DNA of 64,000 nucleotides from Actinomadura barringtoniae (GCF_017573505.1 NZ_JAGEOJ010000001.1:496001-560000); one strand, 5' to 3'; counted from the first letter of the stretch, positions 45,678-55,260 are shown. Notes: generated by a model from the sequence alone, not told the origin. Numbers and translations are program-made.

Positions 45678-47549
45678 TCAGTCGGAGGAGCCGGTGGCCA
45701 CGGCGGTGTCGTCCCGGTAGCCCTGTGCCTGGAGCGTGAACAGGCGGGCGTAAAGACCATTGAGGGCCATCAGTTCGGCGTGCTCGCCCTCCTCGAGGAT
45801 CTCCCCGTCGCCGAGCACGAGGATCCGGTCGGCGTCTCGGATGGCGCCGAGCCGATGCGAGATGAGCAGGCTCGTACGCCCGGCACGCCTCGCGCGCAAC
45901 ATCGTGTGGATCTCGTACTCCGCCTCGGCGTCGAGGCCCGAGCTGGGCTCATCGAGGATGAGCAGGTCCTGACCGTCGTCGAGGAGGGCACGAGCCAACG
46001 CCAGGCGTTGCCACTGGCCCGTCGAGAGGGCCACCCCCACCCGGGCGTCCTCCTCGGACGATTGGCCTTCCGAGCCGGCGGGTTGGAACATCCGGCTCAG
46101 GAGCGTGTCGTAGGAGTGCGGCAGCCGGGCCAGCGTCTCGTGTACTCCCGCGAGCCTGGCGGCCGCCTCCAGTTTCGAACGGTCGGCCATGACGGCCGCG
46201 TGCCCGAGTCCGATGTTCTCGGCGGCCGTCAGGTCGTACTCCATGAAGTCCTGGAAGACCGCGCCGATGCGCGCCCTGAGGTCGGCGGGTTCCATGCTGC
46301 GCAGATCGACGCCATCCCAGAGGATCGCGCCTTTGGTCGGATCGTAGAACCTGCACAACAGCTTGATGATGGTGCTCTTGCCCGCGCCGTTGCTGCCGAC
46401 CAGGGCGGTCGCACGCGCATGGGGAATCGTGAAGGTGACCCCGCGCAGCACCCACGGATGGTCCGGGGTGTACCGGAACCACACGTCCCGGAACTCGATC
46501 CCGCTGTGCAGAGCCGACGGTTCGACGGGTGCGCCGACAACGTGCAGGTCGGGTCCCACCTTCACCACCGCGAGGTAGTGGTCGAACATCAGCATCGACT
46601 GCCGTGCCAGCGCATAGTGGGAAACGACCTGCGACACCGCGCCCTGCGCACCGGCGACGGCCGCGATGAACATCGCGACGTCACCGACGGTGAGCTCCCC
46701 GCCCCTCGCGGCCGTGATGGCCCAGACGAGACCGGCTCCGGCAACCAGCGCCAGGAGCCCGGCGAGCGTCCCTTGGACGCGCAGTTTGCGGAGGTCCAGG
46801 CGCCGCTGAGCGACGTTCGCGCTCCTGCGCTCAGCGAGCATCCGCTGACGGAGATGCCCGCCGATGCCGAAGATCCGGACCTCCTTGGCGGCCCGCACCT
46901 CCCCCAGCAGCATCGAGTAGAAGATCTCGCGCCGGATCGCTGGGCTGATCCCCCACAGCATCGACGCTTGGCGCCTGGCCAAGGTGCGTTCGGCGTAGAC
47001 CGCAGGGACCGCGGTGGCCAGCACGACCGCCGTCATCGGCCGGCTCAACGTCGCCAGCGAGCCGATGAAGCCGAGACCCGTGACCAGACCTTGTCCAAAG
47101 CCGATCATGCTCTGCACCAGATCGCTGGGGGCCGCACGCCCCGAGTCCCGCGCCAGCCGCAGCCGGTCATGAAACTCCGGGTCCTCGAAGCGGCCCAGCC
47201 CGACGAACCGGTCCACCGACCCGAACAGGCGGTCCATGCCGACGAGCTCGATCCGCCGCGTCATCTCCGTGCTCAGGAACCGGCTCATCTGCGGGACGAC
47301 GGCGGCGAGAATGCCCGCCACCGCAAGGCAACATGCGAGCCAGACCAGCGTCGCCAGGTCCGCGCCGGCCACCAACCGGTCCAGAACGAGCTTGGTCGAC
47401 CATGCCACGGCGAGGGGCGCGACCGCCGCGACCACCGCCATCCCCACCATGCACGGCAAGATGAGCGGCCCGGCACGCCAGGCGAGTTCGAACGCGGCAG
47501 CGACCTTTGCCGGCGAGTCGCCCAGCGGCTTCCTCGCGAACTTCAACAT
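45678..47549 (-). CDS. ABC exporter (membrane domain + ATPase)
   Basis: 623 residues with a strong ribosome site (AAGGAG). Six membrane helices (about 20-310), then an ATPase with Walker A GSNGAGKS, signature LSTGQWQRLALARAL, Walker B LLILDEPSSG and switch His in ISHRLGAI. No N-terminal C39 peptidase domain, so leader cleavage would need another enzyme, such as the signal peptidase at 27230. It lies 86 bases before peptide 2 in the same direction and is the likely exporter of the peptide or of the polyketide. Confidence 0.9.
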   Translation of the reverse strand: MLKFARKPLGDSPAKVAAAFELAWRAGPLILPCMVGMAVVAAVAPLAVAWSTKLVLDRLVAGADLATLVWLACCLAVAGILAAVVPQMSRFLSTEMTRRIELVGMDRLFGSVDRFVGLGRFEDPEFHDRLRLARDSGRAAPSDLVQSMIGFGQGLVTGLGFIGSLATLSRPMTAVVLATAVPAVYAERTLARRQASMLWGISPAIRREIFYSMLLGEVRAAKEVRIFGIGGHLRQRMLAERRSANVAQRRLDLRKLRVQGTLAGLLALVAGAGLVWAITAARGGELTVGDVAMFIAAVAGAQGAVSQVVSHYALARQSMLMFDHYLAVVKVGPDLHVVGAPVEPSALHSGIEFRDVWFRYTPDHPWVLRGVTFTIPHARATALVGSNGAGKSTIIKLLCRFYDPTKGAILWDGVDLRSMEPADLRARIGAVFQDFMEYDLTAAENIGLGHAAVMADRSKLEAAARLAGVHETLARLPHSYDTLLSRMFQPAGSEGQSSEEDARVGVALSTGQWQRLALARALLDDGQDLLILDEPSSGLDAEAEYEIHTMLRARRAGRTSLLISHRLGAIRDADRILVLGDGEILEEGEHAELMALNGLYARLFTLQAQGYRDDTAVATGSSD

Positions 47550-47864
47550 ATTCTCCTTGGCCGCGAGACAGCCTAAGGACGGGCTCTAACAGACCACTAA
47601 CGCCAGGCTGGCGCGCCATTGCAGACCAGCGGAGCAACCGATCTCGTGTCACGGGCGCCCATCCTCGAATTCCCGGGGATGGACGCCCGTGCGCATTCTC
47701 GCGATCCTGCTGATGGGAAGAGTCGCGCGGACCATAAGGGCGTCCAGGCCTCACCAATTCCGATCATGGAGGTGAGGCCACACATGCACCACGCGCTGTC
47801 GCCGAGGCGTCGGCAGCGTGCTCGGGGGATTCGGACTGTAGGACCTCGTGGAGTCGGCCGAGCA

Positions 47865-48021
47865 ATGTCCGGGCCGCGCGGCGCCATCGACACGATCCTG
47901 GAGCGCTTCCCGGCGCTAAGGCCGCTGCTGAAACGCCGCGCCGGGCTCCTGTCGGGCGGCGAGCAACAAATGCTCGCCCTCGTCGGCGCGCTCGCCTCCG
48001 GCCCGCGCCTCATCATGACCC
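47865..48021 (+). pseudogene. LivF-type ABC ATPase fragment
   Basis: DTILERFPALRPLL, then LLSGGEQQMLALVGALASGPRLIM is the signature region of branched-chain amino-acid transporter ATPases. Walker A upstream and Walker B downstream are missing. Other liv pieces lie at 51629-51968. The bases around it (47550-48179) hold no intact gene. Confidence 0.65.
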
Positions 48022-48179
48022 CTACCGCCTGGCCGCCCGCCTGACCACCAGCCTCCCCGAACAGCACCACCTGTACAGCTGGGCGGCACGGCTCGCCCCC
48101 AAGGCCGACGACGTCGCGGCGGCTACGTAGCCTGCCTGATCGATAAAGGTGCGAGAACACGTCGCGGCAGTTGCCGCTC

Positions 48180-49691
48180 TCACAGTTGTGTCGCCACTTC
48201 TCCGTTTCCAGGATCGCGGTCTTGTCCGGGGGCAGGTTGCTTGGGCCGCAGTAGCACGAGCGCGACACTGAGACATCCCACGGCGATGACGAGGTCGCCG
48301 GTGAGTCCGGCCCCGAAGCCGTTGGTCATCCGCGCGGGTTCCGCCGAATCACCTCCGTTGGAGACAACAATGGCGGAAGTGACCGCGGCGCCGAGCGCGC
48401 CGCCGATCTGGAACCCCGCGTTGGCGGCGCCGGACGCCACGCCGGCGATCTCCTGGTCCACAGCGGACAACGTGGCGGCGACCGCCGCCACCGGACCGGC
48501 GCCCAACCCAAGACCGAACATGAGCAGGCCCGGAAACAAATCGGCAAAGTACGTCCCGTGCACCGTCACCTGGGAGAGCAGGAACACGCCGACCCCCATC
48601 GCCACCGCGGCGGTAGCCACCACCGGACGGAAACCGATCTTGGTCAGCCCGGCCTGCCCAACGTAGGAGCCGACGACGGCCATCACGGTCATGGCCACCA
48701 TGCCGAGACCGAACTGCAACGGCGTGTAACCCAGCACCTGCTGGGCGTACGCCGTCACCGCGATCGACATGCCCACCGTGATCGCAGCGAAGAGACTCAT
48801 CGCCAGGTTGCCGCCGACGAACAGCCTGGAGCGGAAGGTCTGCAACGGGACGAGCGGTGCGACGGCCCGGCTCTCCACGAGGACGAACAAGCCGAGCAGC
48901 ACAGCCGAACCGAGCAGCATGCCAAGCGCCGGTCCGCTGAGCCATCCCTTGGCGGGTGCCAGGACGATGGCGCCGATGAGGAGCATGAGGCCCACCGTGG
49001 ACGTGAGCGCGCCAGCCGGGTCGTAGGCCCGGCGGCCGCTTCGTCCCCGGCTCTCCGGGAACAGGATCGGGGCGAAGACCAGCATCACGACGGAGACCGG
49101 AACGTTGATGAAGAAGATCCACGCCCAGCCCAAGGTGTCAGTGATCGGTCCGCCGATCAGCAGTGAGGCGGTGGCGCCGATCCCGCCGACGCCCGACCAG
49201 AACGCGAGCGCCTTGTTGCGTTCGGGCCCTTCGGGGAACATGCCCATCAAGATCGCGAGCGACGTCGGCGCCATCAGGGCCGCTGAAACTCCTTGCACCA
49301 CCCGGGCGCCAATCAGCACCGCTGCTGACCAGGCGAAGCCACACAGCAACGAAGACACCAGGAACAGCGCGGTCCCTACGATGAACATCTGGCGCCGCCC
49401 GCGCAGATCGGCGAGACGACCGCCGAACAGCAGCAGGCCACCGAAAGCCAGCATGTAGGCGCTGAGCACCCACTGGCCGTCCTCGACGGAGACGTCGAGG
49501 CCTCGTTCGATCGACGGCAACGCCAGGATCACGATCTGGGAGTCGAGGACCACCATGAAGCCCGTCATGCAGAGCAAGATCAGGGCCTTCCAACGCCGCG
49601 GATCTGGTGGGGGAAGCGCCGACTCGGCCCCCGCTGCCAGGCCGGTTCGAACACCGTCGGGCATGTCGCTACCCCCAGGCTGGCTTCCCAT
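48180..49691 (-). CDS. MFS drug exporter, DHA2 family
   Basis: 503 residues (ATG at 49691; starts at 49703 and 49664 are also in frame). Fourteen helices; motif A GRLADLRGRRQMF; first-helix MVVLDSQIVILALPSI and QWVLSAYMLAFG are typical of EmrB/QacA antiporters. A TetR gene lies on the opposite strand about 600 bases away and may control it. It could serve as an exporter for the island's product. Confidence 0.92.
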   Translation of the reverse strand: MGSQPGGSDMPDGVRTGLAAGAESALPPPDPRRWKALILLCMTGFMVVLDSQIVILALPSIERGLDVSVEDGQWVLSAYMLAFGGLLLFGGRLADLRGRRQMFIVGTALFLVSSLLCGFAWSAAVLIGARVVQGVSAALMAPTSLAILMGMFPEGPERNKALAFWSGVGGIGATASLLIGGPITDTLGWAWIFFINVPVSVVMLVFAPILFPESRGRSGRRAYDPAGALTSTVGLMLLIGAIVLAPAKGWLSGPALGMLLGSAVLLGLFVLVESRAVAPLVPLQTFRSRLFVGGNLAMSLFAAITVGMSIAVTAYAQQVLGYTPLQFGLGMVAMTVMAVVGSYVGQAGLTKIGFRPVVATAAVAMGVGVFLLSQVTVHGTYFADLFPGLLMFGLGLGAGPVAAVAATLSAVDQEIAGVASGAANAGFQIGGALGAAVTSAIVVSNGGDSAEPARMTNGFGAGLTGDLVIAVGCLSVALVLLRPKQPAPGQDRDPGNGEVATQL

Positions 49692-50055
49692 ACAGGCCCT
49701 CACTCCTCGACTGACGCGCCGCCGTTGATCAGCTCCTCACATCAGAGGTCGGAACTGGCATCCCAGAATCGACATCTCAACACGCGAACTTGCCGGGTCG
49801 GCCGAGCGATAGCCGGTCTAGAAAGCCGGCCGTCGCGGTGGCTTTCACCGAGGATCACCCTGATGGGGAGGCATCACCCGGAGAGGACACAAATCCTCAC
49901 TGACCGAATCAAGATCGCAGGGCACTCCGCCGTCAGGGGTGTCCGGCTGGCCTCGCACCAGCGAAGTTCAGCTATCTCCACACGATTTCCCGTTACTAGG
50001 TCAACTCTCGTTGTTACGCAGAGCTACATTTCATCTGGTCCGGGAGGGCTCCTAC

Positions 50056-50307
50056 ATGACCGGGAACCGGCGCGTGTCGCCCAAGGAGCGCAGCCAGTGG
50101 CGGTTCACCTTCCAGCGTCTGGCCAAGGATGCCCGCCACGCACTCGCCCCGGACGTCCCTACCGGCGTTGCCGCCCTTGAGCGGCTCATCGACCTGGCGC
50201 GCGAGACCAAGGACTACGATCGGACCGACGACCGGATCCGGCCCGCCGGCGTCGGCCTGGTCGGCCTCCGCACCATCCAGAGCAGGGCCAATACAATAAG
50301 TGCATGA
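50056..50307 (+). CDS. Small hypothetical protein coupled to TetR
   Basis: 83 residues with a very good ribosome site (GGGAGGG, seven bases before ATG). Basic N-terminus (SPKERSQWRFTFQRLAKDARHA). Its stop overlaps the TetR start as ATGA. Family unknown; the last 15 residues may be read-through from a rearranged junction. The stretch before it back to 49691 has no supported gene and should hold the divergent promoters. Confidence 0.55.
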   Translation: MTGNRRVSPKERSQWRFTFQRLAKDARHALAPDVPTGVAALERLIDLARETKDYDRTDDRIRPAGVGLVGLRTIQSRANTISA

Positions 50308-50915
50308 CGCGCAAGGCCGGGCGGAGCCGCGACACCGGCATCGACGCCCGGATCTTGGCCGTGGCCGCCGAGCACCTCTCCCGCGACGGTTATCAGGCGA
50401 TGTCGCTGGCGGCCATCGCCGAACAGGCCGGCACCACCCGGCAGGCCCTCTACCGCCGCTGGCCGGGCAAGGCCGAGCTCGCCGCCGCCGTGGTGACCAA
50501 CATGGCGGACGACGGCCAGGCCATCACGCCGGCCGACCCCTATCGGGCGCTCGTCGCGGAACTCGCCGACTTCCAGCGCGGTGTCTCGATGCCGGGACGC
50601 CTGTCGCTGGTCGGCACCATGCTGCAGGACACCACCCAGCCCGAAGTCCTCGCCCGCTATCGCGCCCGCGTGGTCGTCCCGCGCCGCAGCCGACTGCTGG
50701 CCATCCTGGAGGCCGCCCGCGTCGGCGGTCTCGTCGATGCCGACGCCGACCTTGAGGTCGCCCTCACCATGTGTACCGGGAGCTGGTACGGGCGCGCCCT
50801 GGCCGAGGACGCGCCGCCGCCGGACTGGCCTGAACGGACCGCGGCGCTCATCTGGCGCGCCATAGGCGGCCGGGGTCCCGGCGGCCCGTGCCCTGACGAC
50901 CGCCCGCGGCCCTGA
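50304..50915 (+). CDS. TetR-family transcriptional regulator
   Basis: 203 residues: N-terminal helix-turn-helix (AAIAEQAGTTRQALYRRWPGKAEL) and an all-helical ligand domain of the TetR_C type. Divergent from the MFS exporter, so a repressor of it is the natural guess. Confidence 0.92.
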   Translation: MTRKAGRSRDTGIDARILAVAAEHLSRDGYQAMSLAAIAEQAGTTRQALYRRWPGKAELAAAVVTNMADDGQAITPADPYRALVAELADFQRGVSMPGRLSLVGTMLQDTTQPEVLARYRARVVVPRRSRLLAILEAARVGGLVDADADLEVALTMCTGSWYGRALAEDAPPPDWPERTAALIWRAIGGRGPGGPCPDDRPRP

Positions 50916-50925
50916 CCGGCGTGCT

Positions 50926-51260
50926 TCAGGCGTGCACCTCGCCGGACGCCTCGCTGAGCAGGCGTTCGCCGCGGGAAGCGGCGCTGTAGGCGCCAATGTC
51001 GCGCAGCAGGGGAACGGCTGGTTCGAGGACCTCGGGGGCCTGAGTGAGCAGACCGGTGGCGATCTGGGCGGCGACGAGATCGAGCGAGACGGTCGCATGG
51101 CCGCGTAGGTCGCCCGTCAGGTCCATGAGGGCGCGGGCAGCCTCGGCGGCCTCGATCGCGTCGTGATGGGCGCCGGCATGGAGGTGGATCTGGATGCGAA
51201 GGCTCAGGCACCAGGCGAGATCGAACAGGCGGGTCCTGTCACTGCCGAGATCGGTGAGGG
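50926..51260 (-). pseudogene. AfsR-type regulator C-terminal fragment
   Basis: DLAWCLSLRIQIHLHAG, then ARALMDLTGDLRGHATVSLDL closely follows the last 110 residues of the regulator encoded at 9210-12152 (NFAWCLSLRSQIHLCSG, LMDLTGDIRGRATVSLDL). The N-terminal 850 residues are missing. Similar sequence and the same strand, so it may be an old duplicate or a relic of a second regulator. Confidence 0.8.
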
Positions 51261-51406
51261 TGACCGGTGGAGACGATCGCTGTCGCGACATCGAGGTAGG
51301 TGAACCGCTCGGGCTCCACGGTCTGCAGGAAGAATCCGCGCTCCCGGCTCTCGGCACCGTCGGCCTCCGAGACGAGCGTGCTCTCGAACCGTCCCCCGGC
51401 CCAGGG

Positions 51407-51607
51407 TTGTACGTCGACGACCCCGCGATCCAGCTCGGGCTGCCCGAGGTCACGCTCGGCCTGCTGCCCGGCGGAGGCGGCGTCGTCCGCACCGTGCGCA
51501 TGCTCGGCGTCGCCGCGGCGCTGGAGCACGTCCCGCTGCCCGGCACGCGCTTCGCCCCCCGGCGGGCCGAGGAGCTGGGTCTGGTGGACGAGTTGGTCCC
51601 CTGGGCC
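51407..51607 (+). pseudogene. FadB/FadJ enoyl-CoA hydratase fragment
   Basis: QLGLPEVTLGLLPGGGGVVR, then RTVRMLG ... GTRFAPRRAEELGLVDELV matches the hydratase domain of the fatty-acid oxidation alpha subunit just after the oxyanion region. Nothing of the dehydrogenase domain follows. Confidence 0.7.
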
Positions 51608-51628
51608 GGGGACCTCCTGCCCGCGGGG

Positions 51629-51715
51629 GCACAGGCGGAGGCGCATGTTCTGCTCGACGGTGAGGCCGTGGAAGACCCCACGTTGCTCGGGGACGAGGGA
51701 CAGGCCCAGCCGGGC
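51629..51715 (-). pseudogene. LivF-type ATPase fragment
   Basis: ARLGLSLVPEQRGVFHGLTV is the mid-domain Q-loop-to-helical segment of LivF. It is flanked by the FadB piece on one side and the LivM piece on the other. Confidence 0.6.
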
Positions 51716-51968
51716 AGGCAGCCGCTGATTCCGGCGAGGAAGGAGGAAAGGCGAAGCCGAGCAGTTTCGTTCGCGCCACGTCGATGCCGATCGCGGCGCT
51801 GGCGCGCTCGTTGGACCGTACGGCCAAGAACCGCCAGCCGGTCGCACTTCGTGTCAAGTTGCCGACGGCGACCGAGGCGAGGACGAGAACGGTAAGGCAG
51901 AGGAGGCCGAACTGCTTTCGGGCGGTGTTCGCGCCAGGTCCGTCCGCCGTGACCTGCTCGACGGCCAC
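51716..51968 (-). pseudogene. LivM-type permease fragment
   Basis: FGLLCLTVLVLASVAVGNL, then LAVRSNERASAAIGIDVARTKLLGFAF is the conserved loop of LivM permeases. The frame breaks at about 51728 where the next segment (FLAGISGCLPG) continues in another frame. Confidence 0.7.
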
Positions 51969-52915
51969 GCGCCCGAGGTGGCCAGAGAGGGGACATAGCG
52001 CCTCACAGTCACACGAGCCACGATCTCCCGAACCGAATGACTCTGTGTGATCGATTCACAACAAGTGGATCAGAACCTGAAAGGCTCCCCGCTGGCGGCA
52101 ATTTACGGCCCAATGACGGTCACCGGGCTTCCCTGCGTACGGCCGGATAGCTCCCCGCTCGTTCCCCTCCACGCCCGGCCGATAGACCCGAAGATCCCTC
52201 ACGTTGCTAACTGGCGAGAACGGTGAGCGGCGAGCTTTCACCTCGGCTGGACGCGGTGGTCGCCGTAGTTCTGTTTTCCTTCTGCGGAGGTTCGGCGGCG
52301 CCTGGGTTGATGAGCAGTAGCTTTCAATGTGGCCAGTCCGTTGACGTGCACGTCGACGGACGTGGCCGCCTCCGCGAGAACACCCGGCTGACCGTGGTGC
52401 TGACCGGCGTCGCGGCGCCGCTTGGTGGACAGTGCCACAGCCGCGAAGCTGCCGATGCCCTGCAGGCCAAGCTTCCTGTCGGGCCCTGGCCTACGCGGTC
52501 ACCACCGGCACGTCTGACGAGGTCAGGATCTGGGATGCCGCTGGAACGCTGATCAACAGAAGCCTTGTGGCCGACGGTGACGCCAAGGCGTGTGCGTCCG
52601 CCGACCCAGATCTGGCCCGGGGCGCAGGCCGAGGCGAAGTCAGCGCACCTGGGGCTGTGGTCCACGGCATGCGGCAAGCCGAAGCCCACGCCCACGCGAA
52701 CCGACCCCTTCGGAGGAGCCCGGCGCGCCCTCGTCCGGTGACGAAGGCGGGGGCGATTCGGTGCCTGGCGGTGCGACCGCGGTCTGCAGGGACGGCACCT
52801 TCTTCTCCCCGCACCATCGGGGTACCTGCTCCCATCATTGCGGCGTCGCCCGCTGGCTTGATTGATTGAGTGCAGGGCTTCGGAACCGGGGGATGAGCCA
52901 CAGCGTCCCAAGGTC
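51969..52915. other. 950 bases, no supported gene
   Basis: Short frames only. TSDEVRIWDAAG near 52520 recalls a WD40 blade but is isolated. Treated as decayed DNA. Confidence 0.45.
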
Positions 52916-53356
52916 ATGGTGAACCGGGGGCTGCCGGAGCGCCTGTACGGGCGTGTGGTGGCGTTGGTGCTGGTGACCGTGTTCTTTGGGGCGGCCGCTG
53001 CTGCGCTTGGGTACGTGGCGGTCTCCCTGGGCTTTTCGGAGCAGCCATCCGGTAAGGCCAAGGGGCGGGTGCTGGAGGCCGACCGGACGTGGAGCAGGGA
53101 CGGCCATGTGGTCGTCGAGTTCACCGCCTCGGACGGGCGGGTCGTTCGGTTTCGCAGTGATCACGCCAAGTGGAAGGTGCGCATCGGGCAGCAGGTCAAT
53201 CTGCGTTACGACCCGCGAGATCCGGTGCATTCGGTGGTGAGGGCGGAGGGCCAGCGGGCGGTGGCCGTGGTGATGACGTCGCTGTTCTCGCTGGCGAGTG
53301 GGGCGTCGGGCGTGGTGACCGTGCGGTCGATCCCGCGCTATTGGGGGTCCCAGTAG
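52916..53356 (+). CDS. DUF3592-type membrane protein
   Basis: 146 residues from the ATG at 52916. A membrane helix near residues 12-38, a beta-rich extracytoplasmic domain (GRVLEADRTWSRDGHVVVEF ... VNLRYDPRDP, the DUF3592 pattern), and a second helix near the C-terminus. Function unknown. A second, divergent protein of this type is at 56412. Confidence 0.8.
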   Translation: MVNRGLPERLYGRVVALVLVTVFFGAAAAALGYVAVSLGFSEQPSGKAKGRVLEADRTWSRDGHVVVEFTASDGRVVRFRSDHAKWKVRIGQQVNLRYDPRDPVHSVVRAEGQRAVAVVMTSLFSLASGASGVVTVRSIPRYWGSQ

Positions 53357-53478
53357 CAATCGCCGAAATCCAACGAATATAGGTCTGACCTGCAACTACT
53401 CGGGTTCTCCTAACTGGCGTTGATCCTCGCCGCGACGGTTCGTGATGCTTTGTGGACTCCGCGGCGTGTGGGTGATTG

Positions 53479-53679
53479 ATGTCGACTCGGTTCCTCTCTG
53501 ATGAGCAGGTCGAGCAGCTGCGCTCGTTCCCAGACATCGGACGCGAGGAACTGATCAAGTACTTCACGCTGACGCCGCGCGAGCAAGCCTTCCTGGACGC
53601 GCCGGGCCGCGGCGCCGACGCGCGCCTTTGGCTCGCTCTGCAGGCCGTGGCAGGGGAAGGGGAACAGGTCGCTCTCTAG
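53479..53679 (+). pseudogene. Tn3-type transposase N-terminal fragment
   Basis: STRFLSDEQVEQLRSFPD, then REELIKYFTLTP ... GADARLWLALQ is the start of a Tn3-family transposase (DUF4158). The homology ends after about 50 residues and the frame stops at 53679; the remaining 900 residues are gone. Confidence 0.75.
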
Positions 53680-53718
53680 ATCCGTGATCGCTTCCTTGAG
53701 CTGTTCTACCGATCCACG

Positions 53719-53922
53719 ATGGCTACGGGTGGCCGCCTGGACACCGCACAGCTGGAGTACGTGCTTGAGGAGTACCGCGACTCAGTCGAGCACTGGAAAG
53801 AGCGTGCGCAGGTTCTCACTGGCCGGTTGCAGAAGACGCAACACCACCTCGACCAGGCACGACGCCAGCTCAGCGACAAGGATGGCACGCTCGCGGAGCT
53901 GGAGGCCGGTCTCGCCTCCTAA
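53719..53922 (+). CDS. Small coiled-coil protein, doubtful
   Basis: 67 residues, mostly one charged helix ([19 protein letters not shown]) that should form a coiled coil. No clear ribosome site. It precedes a recombinase remnant and could be a piece of the same broken region. Confidence 0.35.
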   Translation: MATGGRLDTAQLEYVLEEYRDSVEHWKERAQVLTGRLQKTQHHLDQARRQLSDKDGTLAELEAGLAS

Positions 53923-53999
53923 CGACGGCACAACCAGGTCGTGCTGGCCGAGCAGCAGCGGATGCGCGCAGACCTCCAGGGCCCAGGTCTGGTGGGACG

Positions 54000-54272
54000 C
54001 CGGCACCGCCCGCTCCTGCCCCGCCTCATTGCCGGCCGCACGTCCGGGCCGCTGTTCATCGGCCACCGCCGCCCCGACCCCAGGTCGACGCCCGCGACCT
54101 GTGCCCCGACACCGGATGGGACCTGCGCGAGCTCCGCCATTCCGCCCTCGCCCACCTCGGCGAATCCGGGGTCTCCTTGCTGCTGTTCATGGCCAAGTCC
54201 CGGCACAAGAAGCAACAGCACGCCCGCCCCTACTTCAAGCCGTCGGCCGCGGTCCTCGGCCCCACCTCCTGA
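54000..54272 (+). pseudogene. Site-specific recombinase C-terminal fragment
   Basis: [19 protein letters not shown] in one frame, then [20 protein letters not shown] and [17 protein letters not shown] in another: the LRHS Arg/His box and final Tyr region of a large actinobacterial site-specific integrase. Frameshift near 54085; catalytic spacing is shortened. Different from the integrase at 6867. Confidence 0.7.
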
Positions 54273-54852
54273 CCACAGACGCACGAGGCCAGGCCGAGAT
54301 CGCCGTCGCCCCTCACCCCTCCAGCCCACGCGTAATCGGCGCAGAGTGTCACGCCAAGGAACGTGCTCCGGGCCGGTTACCGCCACTTCTCGCAGGGATG
54401 CTCGTCATGCCCCTTTCCCGGTCTGGGCCAACCCGCCAGCCAACGGAATCACCAACGCCGCCAAGTCTCGAGACGGCCGCCCCTCTGCGATCACGACGCC
54501 AGACCATGCCAGGACGGATCAGCGCCTGTTCCTCTGAACTGCGGAAACCGGTGCGGTAGTTCAGTCGAGAGGAAAACGCGTCCTACTGGCCGACTGAGAC
54601 GGGTCCGCCTCACGGAATCAGTGCCTGATCCAGATTTCGGGCGTCGTTGACAACGGCGCCCGTGGAAGCGGTCCAGCCGCCGCCGACGACGCGATCCACT
54701 TTCGACGCCAGCATGGCGCCAGCCGCGCGCCCGCGAGCTCTTCTATGGTTAGAAACGTTACGGGCAGCACTCAAGGGAAAGGACGCGAGACGTTAGTTCG
54801 ATGTAACCGAGTGGTAGCGATCCACCTAACACCACGAAAACGGGGTAATAGT
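54273..54852. other. 580 bases, no supported gene
   Basis: No domain or good start found; should contain the promoter of the transglycosylase-like gene. Confidence 0.45.
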
Positions 54853-55260
54853 ATGCGCGATAACATAGTCAAATCGATATCGCTAGGAGTAGCTACCATA
54901 GGCGCTTCGATCATCATGTCCGCCCCGGCAAACGCAACGCCCGATTCCTCGTTGTCGCGGGTTGGTGCCACAGGCAACAACACTGCACACCCGTTCAGCG
55001 CTGTAGAAAATGCAGCCATCATTACCAGTGTATTCGGTGCTGGTGACGGCCCCGAGGCTGTGCGTATAGCGCGGTGTGAATCTAACCTCAACGCGGGGGC
55101 ATACAATCCCAGTACTGGCCAAGCCGGCCTCTTCCAGCTCACCCGAGAGTGGTTCAATAGCGCCGGTGGTGGGAACATTCTTGATCCGTGGGACAATACG
55201 AGAGCCGCAGGACGCATATTCCTTAGACTTGGCTGGCACGCATGGGCAGAATGCGCGTGA
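54853..55260 (+). CDS. Secreted lysozyme-fold transglycosylase-like protein
   Basis: 135 residues. Signal peptide ending SAPANA before TPDSS. The mature domain has the SLT/goose-lysozyme pattern: catalytic Glu in RIARCESNLNAGAYNPSTG, then GLFQLTREWF and the final GWHAWAEC. Would cleave peptidoglycan outside the cell. The GC content is lower than in the core genes. The following 55261-55604 holds no supported gene. Confidence 0.85.
   Translation: MRDNIVKSISLGVATIGASIIMSAPANATPDSSLSRVGATGNNTAHPFSAVENAAIITSVFGAGDGPEAVRIARCESNLNAGAYNPSTGQAGLFQLTREWFNSAGGGNILDPWDNTRAAGRIFLRLGWHAWAECA

Noticed and set aside
45642..47576. 644-residue plus-strand frame opposite the ABC exporter
   Set aside because: Antisense shadow; no domain.
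52490..52600. WD40 repeat protein
   Set aside because: A single blade-like segment (DEVRIWDAAG) without neighbouring repeats.
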